DNA from: Nitrospira sp.
Lineage (GTDB): Bacteria > Nitrospirota > Nitrospiria > Nitrospirales > Nitrospiraceae
Reading direction: 5' to 3'
Length of the DNA: 64,000 nucleotides
Assembly: GCA_024760545.1 (NCBI GenBank)
Contig: CP060501.1
Location: 1,277,501-1,341,500 of the forward strand
The position numbers and the translations under genes were made by a program. Each line of letters begins with the position of its first letter. Positions within the stretch are counted from its first letter, which is position 1. Shown here piece by piece: positions 44,939 to 55,423 of this stretch. The notes beneath the pieces were generated by a model. The model saw only the letters and a program-made list of their open reading frames with translations. It searched no databases and was not told the origin of the DNA.

Positions 44939-46234
44939 CTAGGTCGCAACCTGTTGAGTCATGACCGCCCGGCGCATGAACCGGATCGCAACGGCTGCCG
45001 TCAGTAACAGGACCAAACCAAGTCCGATAAGGCTTTGCGCCGGGCCGACGGTCTCCGCAATCCATCCAAAACCGGTCATCCCGGCCATCGCGGTGGCCAT
45101 CGATCCCGTGCTGAACGTCGTGAGCACGCGTCCCATCAAGTGTTCCGGAGTAGTCTCTTGAAGCAACGCCCATACGACGGGATTCATGATCGCCGTGCTC
45201 CCACCGACTACAACCACCACCGCCGTCGCGACCAACGGCGTCTCGAGCAGGCTCAGACTGCAGACCGCCAGTCCCCCCACCGTCATGCCACGAGCAATGA
45301 GGCGCAAACGGCTGTGCAGATCTCCCTGGTGCCTCGAGGCGAGCCATGTGGACACCGCCAGCATACCGACCCCGAGACCGGACCAGAGCCAGCCCAGTTG
45401 AACCGGACCGACCTGGAGAAACTCTTTCGCATACACCGGCAGAATGAACACAAACGCGCTCGCACCCAGATTGTACAAGGCCGAGATCACGACCAGAAGG
45501 AACACCGTCGATTGTGTGCCGAAGACGAATCGAAATCCGACGATCAAATCATCCAGCACTGAGGGAGACTTGTTGCCGGCTTCTTTATCGATCTTGAGCG
45601 TTTCATGCAATCGCATGGGGATGAGACACAAGGCCGAGACGAGGAAGGTGACCGAATTCACATACAGGACATTCTCGACGCCTATCATCGCGATGAGCAC
45701 GCCGCTGATCGCGGGTCCCAGTAACAACCCAATGTTATTCGTGCCTTGAATCAAGGCATTTGCTCTCACCAATTCGGACGGACGGACCAGGCGCGGGACA
45801 GCTGACACCAAGGCCGGTCCAAAGATAGTCGAGACAATCGATGTCAAGAAGATCAACACATACAAGCCTTCAAGGGAAAGGAGATCGAGAGCAAATAGCG
45901 CCGGAATGAGAAAGGTCATGAAGGCACGAATCAAGTCTACCCACACCATCACGGTCTTCTTCGGCAGGCGATCAAGAAAAACACCGATGACGGGGCCCAA
46001 CAGCAAAGGCGGAACGGTTTGGAGCAATCCGACGATCGTCACTTTCAGGGCCGAACCGGTGAGGGTATACACAAACCAGAGTAGAGCGACTTTATTGAGC
46101 CCTTCCCCAATTTGAGAGACGACCTGTCCCCACCATAACAGCCCAAAGTCCCTGGTGCGGATCAGATACCAGCCCCGACTCTCACGTTCGCCGCCGTCCT
46201 CCACGTCTTCGCTCCTGGATATTGCCTGACTCAT
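44939..46234 (-). CDS. MFS transporter, MFS_3/enterobactin-exporter-like (copy 2)
   Basis: About 431 residues, 12 helices, paralogue of the preceding entry ('LLWWGQVVSQIGEGLNKVALLWFVY', 'VIGVFLDRLPKKTVMVWVDLIRAFM'). ATG 46234 has AGG nine bases upstream. The order on the minus strand is this gene, then copy 1; an inverted repeat at 46311-46344 lies upstream. Tandem duplication with divergence suggests different substrates. Confidence 0.88.
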   Translation of the reverse strand: MSQAISRSEDVEDGGERESRGWYLIRTRDFGLLWWGQVVSQIGEGLNKVALLWFVYTLTGSALKVTIVGLLQTVPPLLLGPVIGVFLDRLPKKTVMVWVDLIRAFMTFLIPALFALDLLSLEGLYVLIFLTSIVSTIFGPALVSAVPRLVRPSELVRANALIQGTNNIGLLLGPAISGVLIAMIGVENVLYVNSVTFLVSALCLIPMRLHETLKIDKEAGNKSPSVLDDLIVGFRFVFGTQSTVFLLVVISALYNLGASAFVFILPVYAKEFLQVGPVQLGWLWSGLGVGMLAVSTWLASRHQGDLHSRLRLIARGMTVGGLAVCSLSLLETPLVATAVVVVVGGSTAIMNPVVWALLQETTPEHLMGRVLTTFSTGSMATAMAGMTGFGWIAETVGPAQSLIGLGLVLLLTAAVAIRFMRRAVMTQQVAT

Positions 46235-46310
46235 CTGTATCAACCTATTTACAATCACAATAATGCCTATCGATGAGAAGGGAAGACTCGGAAAAATCCT
46301 AGTCGGATTC

Positions 46311-46344
46311 GGACAAAAATCCGGCTCACAAAGGATTTTTGTCC
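46311..46344. repeat. Perfect 12-base inverted repeat upstream of the MFS pair
   Basis: GGACAAAAATCC (46311-46322) and GGATTTTTGTCC (46333-46344) with a 10-base spacer, between the pagL-like stop and the first MFS start. AT-rich arms without a T-run suggest an operator for a dimeric regulator, though a hairpin for the pagL-like message is possible. Confidence 0.5.
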
Positions 46345-46406
46345 AATGAGACAGTCACAGTGCGCGGTGTAGCAGCAGAAACGTTGGAGCTTTTTCTCAG
46401 GTAACC

Positions 46407-47012
46407 CTAGAAGAGCTTCGTGGAGATTCCGATAAACGGCAGGAGGTAATTGAGCCCACGATTCGGACTACCGGTATCGGCATTGGAAATGTGGCTGAAC
46501 CGGACTCCGGCATTGAGCGACCATCGTGCGGTCAGCTCCCAGTTTGCGCCCGTGCCGCCCCAGACCAGAAAATTGAAATCCGTTCCTTGTTCGGGAATAC
46601 GGCCGTCGAAATTCGTCCAGAGCGGACCACCGCCGCCCTCGACATAGGGCTTCAACCGACCAAACGAAGTGAACGTATAGACGATCTTGGGCGTCACACC
46701 CACGCCGTACGCGCCGGTCGGTTGGGTGATTCCTAACAGCGCCAACTCGGCCCCAAGCGCAATCGAGCCGCTCCACCACCCGTCACCGATCGTATCGGTC
46801 AGCACGATTTGCCACGAGGGATGCACGGCCACCCCGTTCAACTTCGACGATTGCGCATCCATCAGTCGAACAGGGAGCATTCCGCCGACCACGAACCCGA
46901 CACTCTGCTTTCCGTCCATGTTAGGGGATGGTGCTTCTGCTGAAACCGGTGACAGCCAGGCCAGGCCCACACACAACGACAGCGCCACGGCGCGGATGGG
47001 ATGAATGGACAT
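46407..47012 (-). CDS. PagL-like lipid A 3-O-deacylase / acyloxyacyl hydrolase
   Basis: 201 residues: signal peptide ending 'VSA' and an eight-stranded barrel-like sequence. 'NAGVRFSHISNADTGSPNRGLN' has the His-x-SN core of the PagL active site (His-Ser-Glu triad expected). Located in the outer membrane; removes an acyl chain from lipid A. Confidence 0.85.
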   Translation of the reverse strand: MSIHPIRAVALSLCVGLAWLSPVSAEAPSPNMDGKQSVGFVVGGMLPVRLMDAQSSKLNGVAVHPSWQIVLTDTIGDGWWSGSIALGAELALLGITQPTGAYGVGVTPKIVYTFTSFGRLKPYVEGGGGPLWTNFDGRIPEQGTDFNFLVWGGTGANWELTARWSLNAGVRFSHISNADTGSPNRGLNYLLPFIGISTKLF

Positions 47013-47101
47013 CGATCTTGCCGGGTTAATCGTCGTTCACGTGAAATACGAGGTGTGGCGATTGACGGACTGCGAGGAAGATGGAAGGACCATTCGAGTC
47101 G

Positions 47102-49441
47102 TCACCCGGCTTCGCGGTAGCCGCAGTCCTGATTGCGGCATTGAACGCTCCGGCCGTCTTGCTTACTGACTTTTTCTATCAAGAATGGAGCTTGGCAGGT
47201 TGGGCAAGCCTTGGGCACAGGACGGTCCCAGAGAGCATATTCACACTTGGGATAGTTACTGCAGGCGAAGAACGATCGGCCTTTGCGCGTTCGCTTCTGC
47301 ACGAGATCACCGCCGCAGTCGGGCTGCGGACATTTGACACCCAACGCCAGGGCTTTCGTGGTCTTGCACTGCGGATAGCCGGAACAGGCGATGAACTTGC
47401 CGAAACGTCCTGTCTTGACGACCATTGGACTGCCGCATTTATCGCAGACCTGATCGGTCGTAAGCTCCTGCTTGGGCACGATCTTGATGGTGCCGTCCGG
47501 CAGCTTTTCAAAGTTCTGCGTATTCTTGCAGGGCGGATCGTCTTTGTACGCCGGGCAAGCGAGGAACTTGCCGTTCCGTCCCCATTTGATTTCCATCATC
47601 CGGCCGCACTTCTCGCATGGGATGTTCGTCGGAGGCTCGACCGTATCCTTGGGGCCGGGAATCGTCTTGGCCTTCTCCAGATCCGCCGCAAACGGGTTGT
47701 AAAAGTCCCGCACTGAATCGACCCATTGTTTGTTGCCTTCCTCCACTTCGTCGAGCTCTGCTTCCAAGTGCGACGTAAAATCGACATCGACGACGGCCGG
47801 AAATCCCTTCAAAAGGAAATCGTTGACCGTGCGGCCCGTTTCCGTCGGGATGAACCGCCCTTCGGTCTTTTCGACATATTTGCGGTCTTGGATCGTGGAG
47901 ATGATCGTGGCGTAGGTGGACGGACGCCCAATCCCTTTTTCCTCCAGTTCCTTGATCAGGAGGGCTTCGTTATATCGGGGCGGCGGCTGCGTGAAATGCT
48001 GCTTCGAGGTCAGACCCGGAGCCGACTGCCCTTCCTGCTCGGCGAGCCGCAACCGCTCTCCTTCGGACAGAGCCGGCAGCTGGCGCTCGTCATCATCCGC
48101 CTCCTGATCGGCCTTCGGTTTCTGTGAAGGCAATTCCCTATCGATCCCTTCCATATAGACGATCGTGTGCCCGGGGAACTTCACGACGGTCCCGGTGGAA
48201 CGGAAGAGATAATTTTCCTTGGTCTCAACCGGTGTTGAATCGATGCGGGTCACGTCCAAAATCGCCGGAACCATCTGCGAGGCGATGAATCGATTCCAGA
48301 TCAACTTGTAGAGATTGTATTGATCCTGATCCAAATACTGGCGGATCGATTCAGGGTCGCGTCCCGCCGAGGTCGGCCGGATCGCTTCATGGGCTTCTTG
48401 GGCCGCCTTCGACGTCTTATAGACATTGGGCGTCGCGGGAAGATATTGCGCGCCGAAGCGCGACTGAATTACCTCGCGCGCATCGGCCGTCGCCTCATTC
48501 GAGATGCGAGGCGAGTCGGTTCTCATATAGGTGATGAGACCCGTCGCGCCTTCTGCGCCGATTTCGATCCCTTCATACAGTTGCTGTGCGAGCGTCATTG
48601 TTTTCTTGGGCGAGAAGTGCAGTTTTCGCGCCGCTTCCTGCTGCAGACGGCTCGTGATGAACGGCGCGACGGGGTTGCGCTTCTTTTCCCGACGCTCGAT
48701 CGATTGGACGACGAATGCCTTCCCTTGAATATCGGCGACGATCCGGCCAGCTTGCTCACTGTTCTCGATCGACGCTTCCGCTCCGTTCATGCTGTGGAGC
48801 TTGGCCTCGAATGCGGGAGGATTGGCCCCGGCGAGCAGCGCGGTAATCGACCAGTACTCTTCGGTTCTGAACGCTTCCCGCTCCGCTTCGCGTTCGCAGA
48901 TCAGCCGCATGGCCACCGACTGCACACGCCCCATGCTGAGTCCGCGCCGGACTTTATTCCAGAGCAACTGGCTGCCTTGATAGCCGACGATGCGATCCAA
49001 GATACGGCGCGCTTGCTGCGCATTGACCAACTTCATATCGATCTCGCCCGGCGACTGCAACGCCCGCTTGATCGCCGATTCCGTAATCTCATTGAACAGG
49101 ACCCGGAAAATCTTTCCGTCCTTCTTTTTCTTTTTCGATTTGCCCAACAGCTCCTGTTCGAGGTGCCAAGCAATCGCCTCTCCTTCTCGGTCAGGGTCCG
49201 GCGCCAGAAAGACTTTGTCTGCCTCCTCAGCCTTCTTCTTGATTTCGGCTAACACCTTCGACTTGCCTTTGATGGTGACGTACTGCGGTTCGAAATCGTG
49301 TTCGAGATCGACACCCAATTTGCTGGTCGGCAGATCCTTGACGTGTCCCACCGACGCCATCACGGTGTACCCGCGGCCCAGATACTTCGTGATCGTTTTG
49401 GCTTTCGTCGGCGACTCAACGATGATCAGAGTTTTTGCCAT
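47102..49441 (-). CDS. topA: DNA topoisomerase I
   Basis: 779 residues: TOPRIM ('IIVESPTKAKTI', 'DPDREGEAIAWH'), active-site Tyr in 'GLITYMRTDSPRIS', and a C-terminal part with four zinc ribbons (Cys pairs 'CEKC', 'CDKC', 'CPQPDC', 'CPTC'). Relaxes negative supercoils. Last gene of the conserved rng-dprA-topA order. ATG 49441 follows a short AGACGGAG leader. Confidence 0.97.
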   Translation of the reverse strand: MAKTLIIVESPTKAKTITKYLGRGYTVMASVGHVKDLPTSKLGVDLEHDFEPQYVTIKGKSKVLAEIKKKAEEADKVFLAPDPDREGEAIAWHLEQELLGKSKKKKKDGKIFRVLFNEITESAIKRALQSPGEIDMKLVNAQQARRILDRIVGYQGSQLLWNKVRRGLSMGRVQSVAMRLICEREAEREAFRTEEYWSITALLAGANPPAFEAKLHSMNGAEASIENSEQAGRIVADIQGKAFVVQSIERREKKRNPVAPFITSRLQQEAARKLHFSPKKTMTLAQQLYEGIEIGAEGATGLITYMRTDSPRISNEATADAREVIQSRFGAQYLPATPNVYKTSKAAQEAHEAIRPTSAGRDPESIRQYLDQDQYNLYKLIWNRFIASQMVPAILDVTRIDSTPVETKENYLFRSTGTVVKFPGHTIVYMEGIDRELPSQKPKADQEADDDERQLPALSEGERLRLAEQEGQSAPGLTSKQHFTQPPPRYNEALLIKELEEKGIGRPSTYATIISTIQDRKYVEKTEGRFIPTETGRTVNDFLLKGFPAVVDVDFTSHLEAELDEVEEGNKQWVDSVRDFYNPFAADLEKAKTIPGPKDTVEPPTNIPCEKCGRMMEIKWGRNGKFLACPAYKDDPPCKNTQNFEKLPDGTIKIVPKQELTTDQVCDKCGSPMVVKTGRFGKFIACSGYPQCKTTKALALGVKCPQPDCGGDLVQKRTRKGRSFFACSNYPKCEYALWDRPVPKACPTCQAPFLIEKVSKQDGRSVQCRNQDCGYREAG

Positions 49442-49535
49442 GACAACTCCGTCTGTCTCACAAGGATTGTATCATCCGTACCAAATATCCGGGATTCGTG
49501 CAACTAGAATGGTGCTCGCCGCAGAAAAACACGGG

Positions 49536-50654
49536 CTAGAGACGAATGTAGTGTTGGCCAGGCAGCTGGCGAATCCGGCCGTTCAACTCGAGCGTCAGCA
49601 GCGTCGCCGCCACTTGCGCGGCGCTCAGTCCTGTCGTTTCGATCACGGCATCAACGGAACACGCCTCATAAGAGAGCGCTTCATACACCAACGTACCGTC
49701 GGTTCCTAGCGGCGCCTCCGCTTCGATCGCTGCACCATCAAAATGGAGCATCGTCCGTTGACGGGCGTCGATTTGTGGAAGGATCTCATCGAGGACATCC
49801 TGAGCTCCCTCGATCAGTTTCGCACCCTCCTTGATGAGGCGATTCGATCCACGGCAGGCCTCTTCTTTGATGGAACCAGGCACGGCGAAGACCTCTCGGC
49901 CTTGCTCCAGCGCCAACTTGGCTGTAATGAGCGAGCCGCTGTTGGTCGCCGCTTCACTGACCAACACGCCCAGCGAGAGTCCGCTGATGATCCGATTCCT
50001 CCGCGGGAAGTGATGACTTTACGGAGCCGCGCCGATCGGCAACTCAGAAATGACGGCTCCATGTGATTCGATGCTCCGCCTGAGCGCCTGGTGCTCCGAG
50101 GGATAGGTCCGATCGATGCCGCACCCCAATACGGCAATCGTGCGGCCCTTTCCCGCCAGGGCCCCTCGATGCGCCGCCGCATCGATTCCACGCGCCAGAC
50201 CGCTCACGATCGTCACACCACATCCGGCGAGTTCTTTCGCAACCTCTTCCGTGACGATCCTTCCGGACGGAGTGGCCCGTCGTCCACCCACAATCGCCAC
50301 CGCCACCTCGTCCTGCGGCAACAACGTCCCACTTACATACAACAACGGCGGGGGATCGGGAATCGCTCTGAGCCGCGCAGGGTATGATCGATCAAAGGTC
50401 GTGATCGTGTGAATCTTCAGGCGTCCGACGATCTTGACCTGACGATCGATCTGCCGCCGGATGTTCGACTCGGGCCCCTGCCGCACCGATTCGGCCAATT
50501 CCGGACTGCACCCCGCCAACCTCAAATCGTCCATTGCCGCTGACAGCACCGCATCGGGAGATCCAAACCGTTGCACCAATTTGAGGAGTGTGCGATCCCC
50601 GACGCCGTCGACGGCTTGGAGCGTGAGCCACGAGGTCAGTGACGCTTCGTCCAT
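49536..50654 (-). pseudogene. dprA: dprA (DNA-processing protein A) split by an in-frame stop
   Basis: The two halves read as one 372-codon frame with TAA at 50019-50021: residues 1-211 end 'LPIGAAP', then stop, then 'SHHFPRRNRIISGLSLGVLVSEA' region (split over 49900-50018). Rossmann motifs 'SGLARGIDAAAH' and 'FAVPG', and a C-terminal winged helix ('IETTGLSAAQVAATLLTLELNG') are all present. The codon at the stop is usually a charged or polar residue (CAA, AAA or GAA would need one change). Either the gene is inactivated (RecA loading in transformation) or it is a base error in the assembly; an ATG at 49967 may allow a separate C-terminal part. Confidence 0.85.
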
Positions 50655-50755
50655 GTCGGTCTCATTGAACGATGGGGAATTGGTCTCAACGGCAGGAAGG
50701 TCGCACCCTGCTGAACGCGCTTCCGACGGAACGTGCCGGCCTGTACCGCACGAGA

Positions 50756-52264
50756 CTAGAGAACGACCAGATCGTATTGCTCGAGATGCAATTGACTATC
50801 CGGCGTGATGATGATTTTCGCCGAACAATCGCGCTCCAGTACTTCCACCCCATGGCGCTCTTCGTCTTGCAGCAACTCGGCCACCGTCGGATGGGCTCCC
50901 ACGATAATCCGTTGCTGATCGGACGCGGGTTCAATCCGTCGGATCTCGCGAAAAATTTCGTACACCACGGTCGTCGGAGACTTCGTATAGCCACGGCCTT
51001 CACAGTAACGGCAGGGCTCGGACAGCGAACGCAACAGATCCTCCCGGACACGCTCGCGGGAAATCTCGATCAAGCCGAGATCCGAGATCCTGGAGATCCT
51101 CGTCCGCGCCTTATCCGACGCCATGGCATCCACCAGCGCGTGGTAGACCTTATCCCGATTCTTTTCACGCTCCATATCGATGAAGTCGACGATGATGATG
51201 CCGCCGATGCCGCGCAGTTTGAGCTGATAGGCGACTTCCTTCGCCGCCTCCAGATTGTTCCGCAAGATGGTCTCTTCCTGATCCCGCTTTCCTACAAACC
51301 GCCCCGTATTGACGTCGATCACCGTCATCGCTTCGGTATGATCGATCACCAGATAGCCGCCCGATTTGAGCCACACCTTCCGGCTCATCGCGCGCGCGAT
51401 TTCCTGTTCGACCCCCAGATGATCGAATAACGGCTCTTCCTTGTCGTAAAAATGAATCCGTGAGGTCTGCTCGGGGGAAAATCGCTGCACGAAATCCCGA
51501 ATGGCTTCGTATTCCTCCCGCGAATCGATCCAGAGTCGATCCACCTTTTTGCCGAACAGGTCTCTCACCACCCGGAAGCTCAGGCTCAAATCCGAATGCA
51601 GCAATGCGGGAGCGGGCAATTGTTCCCGCTTGGTCAACACGTCCTGCCAGAGCACGTGCAAAAAATCGACGTCGGATTTCAGTTCGTCTTCTTTGACGCC
51701 TTCACTCACCGTCCGCACGATGTACCCGCAACCCTGGCGGCGAACCCGGCGCATGATTTCTTTCAGCCTGGCCCGTTCTTCATCCCGCGGAATGCGCCGA
51801 GACACGCCGATATGGTCGACGTTCGGCATAAAGACGAGGTATCGTCCGGGCAGCGAGACATACGTCGTGACTCGTGACCCCTTGGTGCCGATCGGCCCCT
51901 TGGAAATCTGCACCATCAGCTCTTGGCCTTCACTCAACAGCTGTTCGATGGGCTTCGCGCTCTGGCGTTTGGGCCGCAGCATGTCCGAATCTTTTTCGTC
52001 TTCATCGTCCTCGACCAACATATCTCCCGGCTCCGCATCAACCAAGAGATCGGAGACATGCATGAACGCGGCTTTTTCCAAGCCGATATCCACGAACGCG
52101 GCTTGCATTCCGGGCAATACCTTGGCGACTCTTCCCTTATAAATGTTTCCGACAAAGTCTTTGTGCTTGGCGCGGTCTCCGAACAAATCGGTGACGACCC
52201 CGCCGTCGAGCACGGCCACGCGGGTTTCTTCCCGCGAGACGGTTATCGCGATCTCATTTCCCAT
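50756..52264 (-). CDS. rng: Ribonuclease G/E family endonuclease
   Basis: 502 residues: S1 domain (about 35-120), 'VIDVNTGRFVG' and 'IIIVDFIDMERE' with the catalytic Asp residues, and the zinc-link 'CRYCEGRGY'. No long disordered scaffold tail of RNase E, so RNase G-like. Start ATG 52264 with AAAGGAG; frame is open to 52357. Matures rRNA and degrades mRNA. Confidence 0.95.
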   Translation of the reverse strand: MGNEIAITVSREETRVAVLDGGVVTDLFGDRAKHKDFVGNIYKGRVAKVLPGMQAAFVDIGLEKAAFMHVSDLLVDAEPGDMLVEDDEDEKDSDMLRPKRQSAKPIEQLLSEGQELMVQISKGPIGTKGSRVTTYVSLPGRYLVFMPNVDHIGVSRRIPRDEERARLKEIMRRVRRQGCGYIVRTVSEGVKEDELKSDVDFLHVLWQDVLTKREQLPAPALLHSDLSLSFRVVRDLFGKKVDRLWIDSREEYEAIRDFVQRFSPEQTSRIHFYDKEEPLFDHLGVEQEIARAMSRKVWLKSGGYLVIDHTEAMTVIDVNTGRFVGKRDQEETILRNNLEAAKEVAYQLKLRGIGGIIIVDFIDMEREKNRDKVYHALVDAMASDKARTRISRISDLGLIEISRERVREDLLRSLSEPCRYCEGRGYTKSPTTVVYEIFREIRRIEPASDQQRIIVGAHPTVAELLQDEERHGVEVLERDCSAKIIITPDSQLHLEQYDLVVL

Positions 52265-52426
52265 ACTGACTCCTTTGATCTGAACGCCGCCGCAGTTCGG
52301 AGGACGCGATGGACGCGGGCCTACGCCCAGGTCCACAGCGCATACCACCCCGCACACTTAGCCGACGTTCGATAATATCCTTCTCCGAACGGTGGGACAT
52401 AATTGTTCCGCGCGTTCGGTCTTCGC

Positions 52427-53548
52427 TCAATAAAATAGGCTTAACCGCTTTCGTTTGACGTTCAACAGCAAACCCAACGCCGCCATGGTCATAATCGTGG
52501 CGCTTCCGCCGTAACTCACCAGAGGCAAGGGGATGCCGACGATCGGAAACATTCCTGCCGTCATGCCGATGTTGACCACGACGCAGAAGCACAGCATCGC
52601 CACAATCCCTACGGCAAGCAAGGCGCCAAGCTGATCCTTCGCCTTGGAGGCGATCTCCAGAGATAACCAGATCAATCCGATAAACAATGTCAAGAGCACC
52701 AGCACCCCGAGAAATCCCCATTCTTCCGCAAATACGGCGAACACAAAATCGGTGTGGCCTTCGGGAAGAAACTTCAGCTGACTTTGGGTGCCGCCATAAA
52801 GTCCCTTGCCCAGGAGTTCCCCAGACCCGATTGCAATTTTCGATTGTAGGGCATGATAGCCCTTTCCACCCGGGTCATAATCCGGGTCGACGAACGCCAT
52901 AATGCGCTGTCGCTGATAATCATGCAAGGACCCCCACAGCCCCTCCCAGGCAAATGGAAACAGCATAATCCCAAATAAGAGAATAAAACCCAAGGCTTGC
53001 GAGCGAACCCCTACCATGAGCAGCATCGCCGCGTAGACCGCGACAAAGCTCAGTCCACTCCCTAAATCGGGCTGCTTCAAGATGAGAAGAAGGCCGGGCA
53101 GGACCAAAAGCCCCGGCAGGATGACGCGCTGCAGCCATCCGACACGAGGGGCCTTCGAGTAATAATGCGCCAGCACCAACACGAGAATGAGCTTGGCGAA
53201 CTCGGACGGCTGAAAACTGAGCGGGCCCAGTGCGATCCATCGCTGCGCCCCTTTGCTCGTGCGTCCCTCAAAGAGAACAAACAGCAGCATCAGGAGAATA
53301 AACGCATAGGCAGGATAGGCAAACCGCGCGAGGTGATGGTAGTCCGACGCCCACATGACGATGAACGCCGCCGCGCCCAAACCGATCCACATCAACTGTT
53401 TGAGATAGAACGGCGCGATCCCGCCCTGCTGCCCTTGCGTCACGCTATAAATGGACAGCACCCCGATTCCCAGAATGGCCAGAATCAAGGCAACATAGCG
53501 GATATCGAAGCTGTCGAGGCCGCGATTCTCAGTCAGACGATCGATCAT
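52427..53548 (-). CDS. rodA: RodA, peptidoglycan glycosyltransferase (SEDS)
   Basis: 373 residues, about ten helices; SEDS features 'FQPSEFAKLILVLVLAHYYS', 'KQPDLGSGLSFVAVY' and 'GIPLPLVSYGGSATIMTM'. Polymerises glycan with PBP2 in rod elongation. Start overlaps the mrdA stop by four bases. Confidence 0.97.
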   Translation of the reverse strand: MIDRLTENRGLDSFDIRYVALILAILGIGVLSIYSVTQGQQGGIAPFYLKQLMWIGLGAAAFIVMWASDYHHLARFAYPAYAFILLMLLFVLFEGRTSKGAQRWIALGPLSFQPSEFAKLILVLVLAHYYSKAPRVGWLQRVILPGLLVLPGLLLILKQPDLGSGLSFVAVYAAMLLMVGVRSQALGFILLFGIMLFPFAWEGLWGSLHDYQRQRIMAFVDPDYDPGGKGYHALQSKIAIGSGELLGKGLYGGTQSQLKFLPEGHTDFVFAVFAEEWGFLGVLVLLTLFIGLIWLSLEIASKAKDQLGALLAVGIVAMLCFCVVVNIGMTAGMFPIVGIPLPLVSYGGSATIMTMAALGLLLNVKRKRLSLFY

Positions 53549-55416
53549 GAGTCTTTCGAGGGGCGCCCCGGCTGGGCCACGCCGGAAAGATCCGACGTGA
53601 CAACGGGAACCTGCGGGGTGAGCTTCATGTATGTTTCGATGACTTCCTTGGCCAGTGGGGCTGCGGCGGCTCCACCGTGTCCCATATGTTCGCCCAGCAC
53701 GGCCACGGCGATCTTCGGCGATTCCACCGGTGCAAAGGCCACAAACCAGGCATGGTCTCGGTACTTTTTGGGGATGTTTTCCTCCGGCCCGGTCCTGAGG
53801 GCCGCCACCTGAGCCGTCCCTGTCTTCCCACCGATCGTCACCAGGGAGGACTTCGCCCTCGTCGCCGTTCCCTTCGTGACGACGTCAGCCAAGGCATCCT
53901 TGATGATGCGGAACGTGTCCGGCTTGGCGTTGAGTTTTCCGCGTGGAACGGCCGGTAACTCTTGAAGATTCCCCGTCGTTCGATCCATGACTGCCTGCAC
54001 GAGGCGGGGACGATAACTGACACCGTCATTGGCGACCGTACCGACTAGACTGGCCATCTGCAATGGCGTCACGGTCACATAGCCCTGTCCAATGGCCGCC
54101 GAAATGGTCTCACCAGGCAACCAGGATTCGTTCTTGGCTTTTTGCTTCCAGGCGGTGGACGGCATGATACCGGATCGTTCCGACGGCAATTCCACTCCCG
54201 TGGCCCGTCCAAGCCCGAAGTCCTTTCCGAACTCCGCCATCACATCGATCCCCATACGCTGCCCGATCGTATAAAAGTACACGTCACAGGAATGGACTAA
54301 GGCGTCATGGAGATCGACATAGCCATGTCCACCGACTTTCCAGTCATGATAGAGCCGCTTGCCGAACTGATAGCCCCCGTTACAGTGCACGGTACTGGAA
54401 GGTGTCATGGTCTTGGTTTCCAGGGCGGCGATAGCCATCGGGATTTTGAACGTGGAACCGGGAGGGTACTGCCCCTGTGAGGCTCGATTGTTCAACGGAC
54501 GCCCTTCATCCTGGACGATCTCGACCCATTGTTTCGCCGTCAGTTCTCGCGACAGGAGGTTCGGATCGAAGGCGGGCCGGCTGGCCATGGCCAAAATATC
54601 ACCGTTGGTCGGATCGAGCGCGACAATGGCGCCCTGTTCTACGCCCAGGAGATCCTCGGCAAGTTTCTGGAGACGCACGTCGATAGTGAGATAGAGGTCG
54701 TTCCCCGCTTGCGGCCTCTCGACGACCGAAGCTTTCTTTTCATGACCGAGCGCGTCGACTTCCACGCTCTTCTGACCGGCCAGTCCACGCATGTGCCGAT
54801 CGTAGGACTTTTCAACTCCATATTGCCCCACGATGCTCCCCTGATGGAGATCGATGAACTCCGGTTTCTCGAGTTGATCCGCCGAGATCTCACCCACATA
54901 GCCCAAGAGATGGGCCGCCGTCACACCGCCCGGATAGTTGCGTTGGGACTCTACTTGAATCATGACGCCGGGCATATCGAGTCGGTGAGATTCGACCAGC
55001 GTGGCATCGCGCAACGTCATCCGGTCTTTAATCTTACGGGGAAGCAGTTTGCTGCCTCTGATCATCAGTTTTTTTCGCACGAGAGCGGGGTCCAGGCCGA
55101 GGAGATCGGTCAACTGCTGGATCAAGACTTCACGATCCTTCACGTCTTCCAATGTGACATAGAGGCTGAAGCTCGGTACGTTATTCGCGAGGAGAACCCC
55201 ATGCCGGTCGTAGATCAGGCCCCGCGCCGGTTCCAACAGCACCTGTCTGGTGCGATTGTTTTCCGACAAGTCTCGATAGTACGGCCCTTCTCGAATCTGC
55301 AAATGCCACAGTCGGAGGCCGAGCAGCGCCACCACCAGCAAGAGTCCCACGCGCAGAATGAAGAGTCTGCGATGGAGATCACCGAATTCTGTTTCCGGAT
55401 AGTGTGCACTCGCCAT
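53545..55416 (-). CDS. mrdA: Penicillin-binding protein 2
   Basis: About 623 residues: one membrane helix (about 22-42), dimerisation domain, transpeptidase with 'PPGSTFKIPMA' (SxxK Ser), 'SCDVYFY' (SxN variant SCD) and 'GGKTGTAQV' (KTG). Cross-links peptidoglycan with RodA. ATG 55416 is 8 bases after the mreD stop; a longer start at 55455 within mreD is possible. Confidence 0.96.
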   Translation of the reverse strand: MASAHYPETEFGDLHRRLFILRVGLLLVVALLGLRLWHLQIREGPYYRDLSENNRTRQVLLEPARGLIYDRHGVLLANNVPSFSLYVTLEDVKDREVLIQQLTDLLGLDPALVRKKLMIRGSKLLPRKIKDRMTLRDATLVESHRLDMPGVMIQVESQRNYPGGVTAAHLLGYVGEISADQLEKPEFIDLHQGSIVGQYGVEKSYDRHMRGLAGQKSVEVDALGHEKKASVVERPQAGNDLYLTIDVRLQKLAEDLLGVEQGAIVALDPTNGDILAMASRPAFDPNLLSRELTAKQWVEIVQDEGRPLNNRASQGQYPPGSTFKIPMAIAALETKTMTPSSTVHCNGGYQFGKRLYHDWKVGGHGYVDLHDALVHSCDVYFYTIGQRMGIDVMAEFGKDFGLGRATGVELPSERSGIMPSTAWKQKAKNESWLPGETISAAIGQGYVTVTPLQMASLVGTVANDGVSYRPRLVQAVMDRTTGNLQELPAVPRGKLNAKPDTFRIIKDALADVVTKGTATRAKSSLVTIGGKTGTAQVAALRTGPEENIPKKYRDHAWFVAFAPVESPKIAVAVLGEHMGHGGAAAAPLAKEVIETYMKLTPQVPVVTSDLSGVAQPGRPSKDS

Positions 55417-55423
55417 ACGATAC

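Noticed and set aside
48320..49252. 310-codon plus-strand frame opposite topA
   Set aside because: Low-complexity, Arg-rich translation; shadow of topA.
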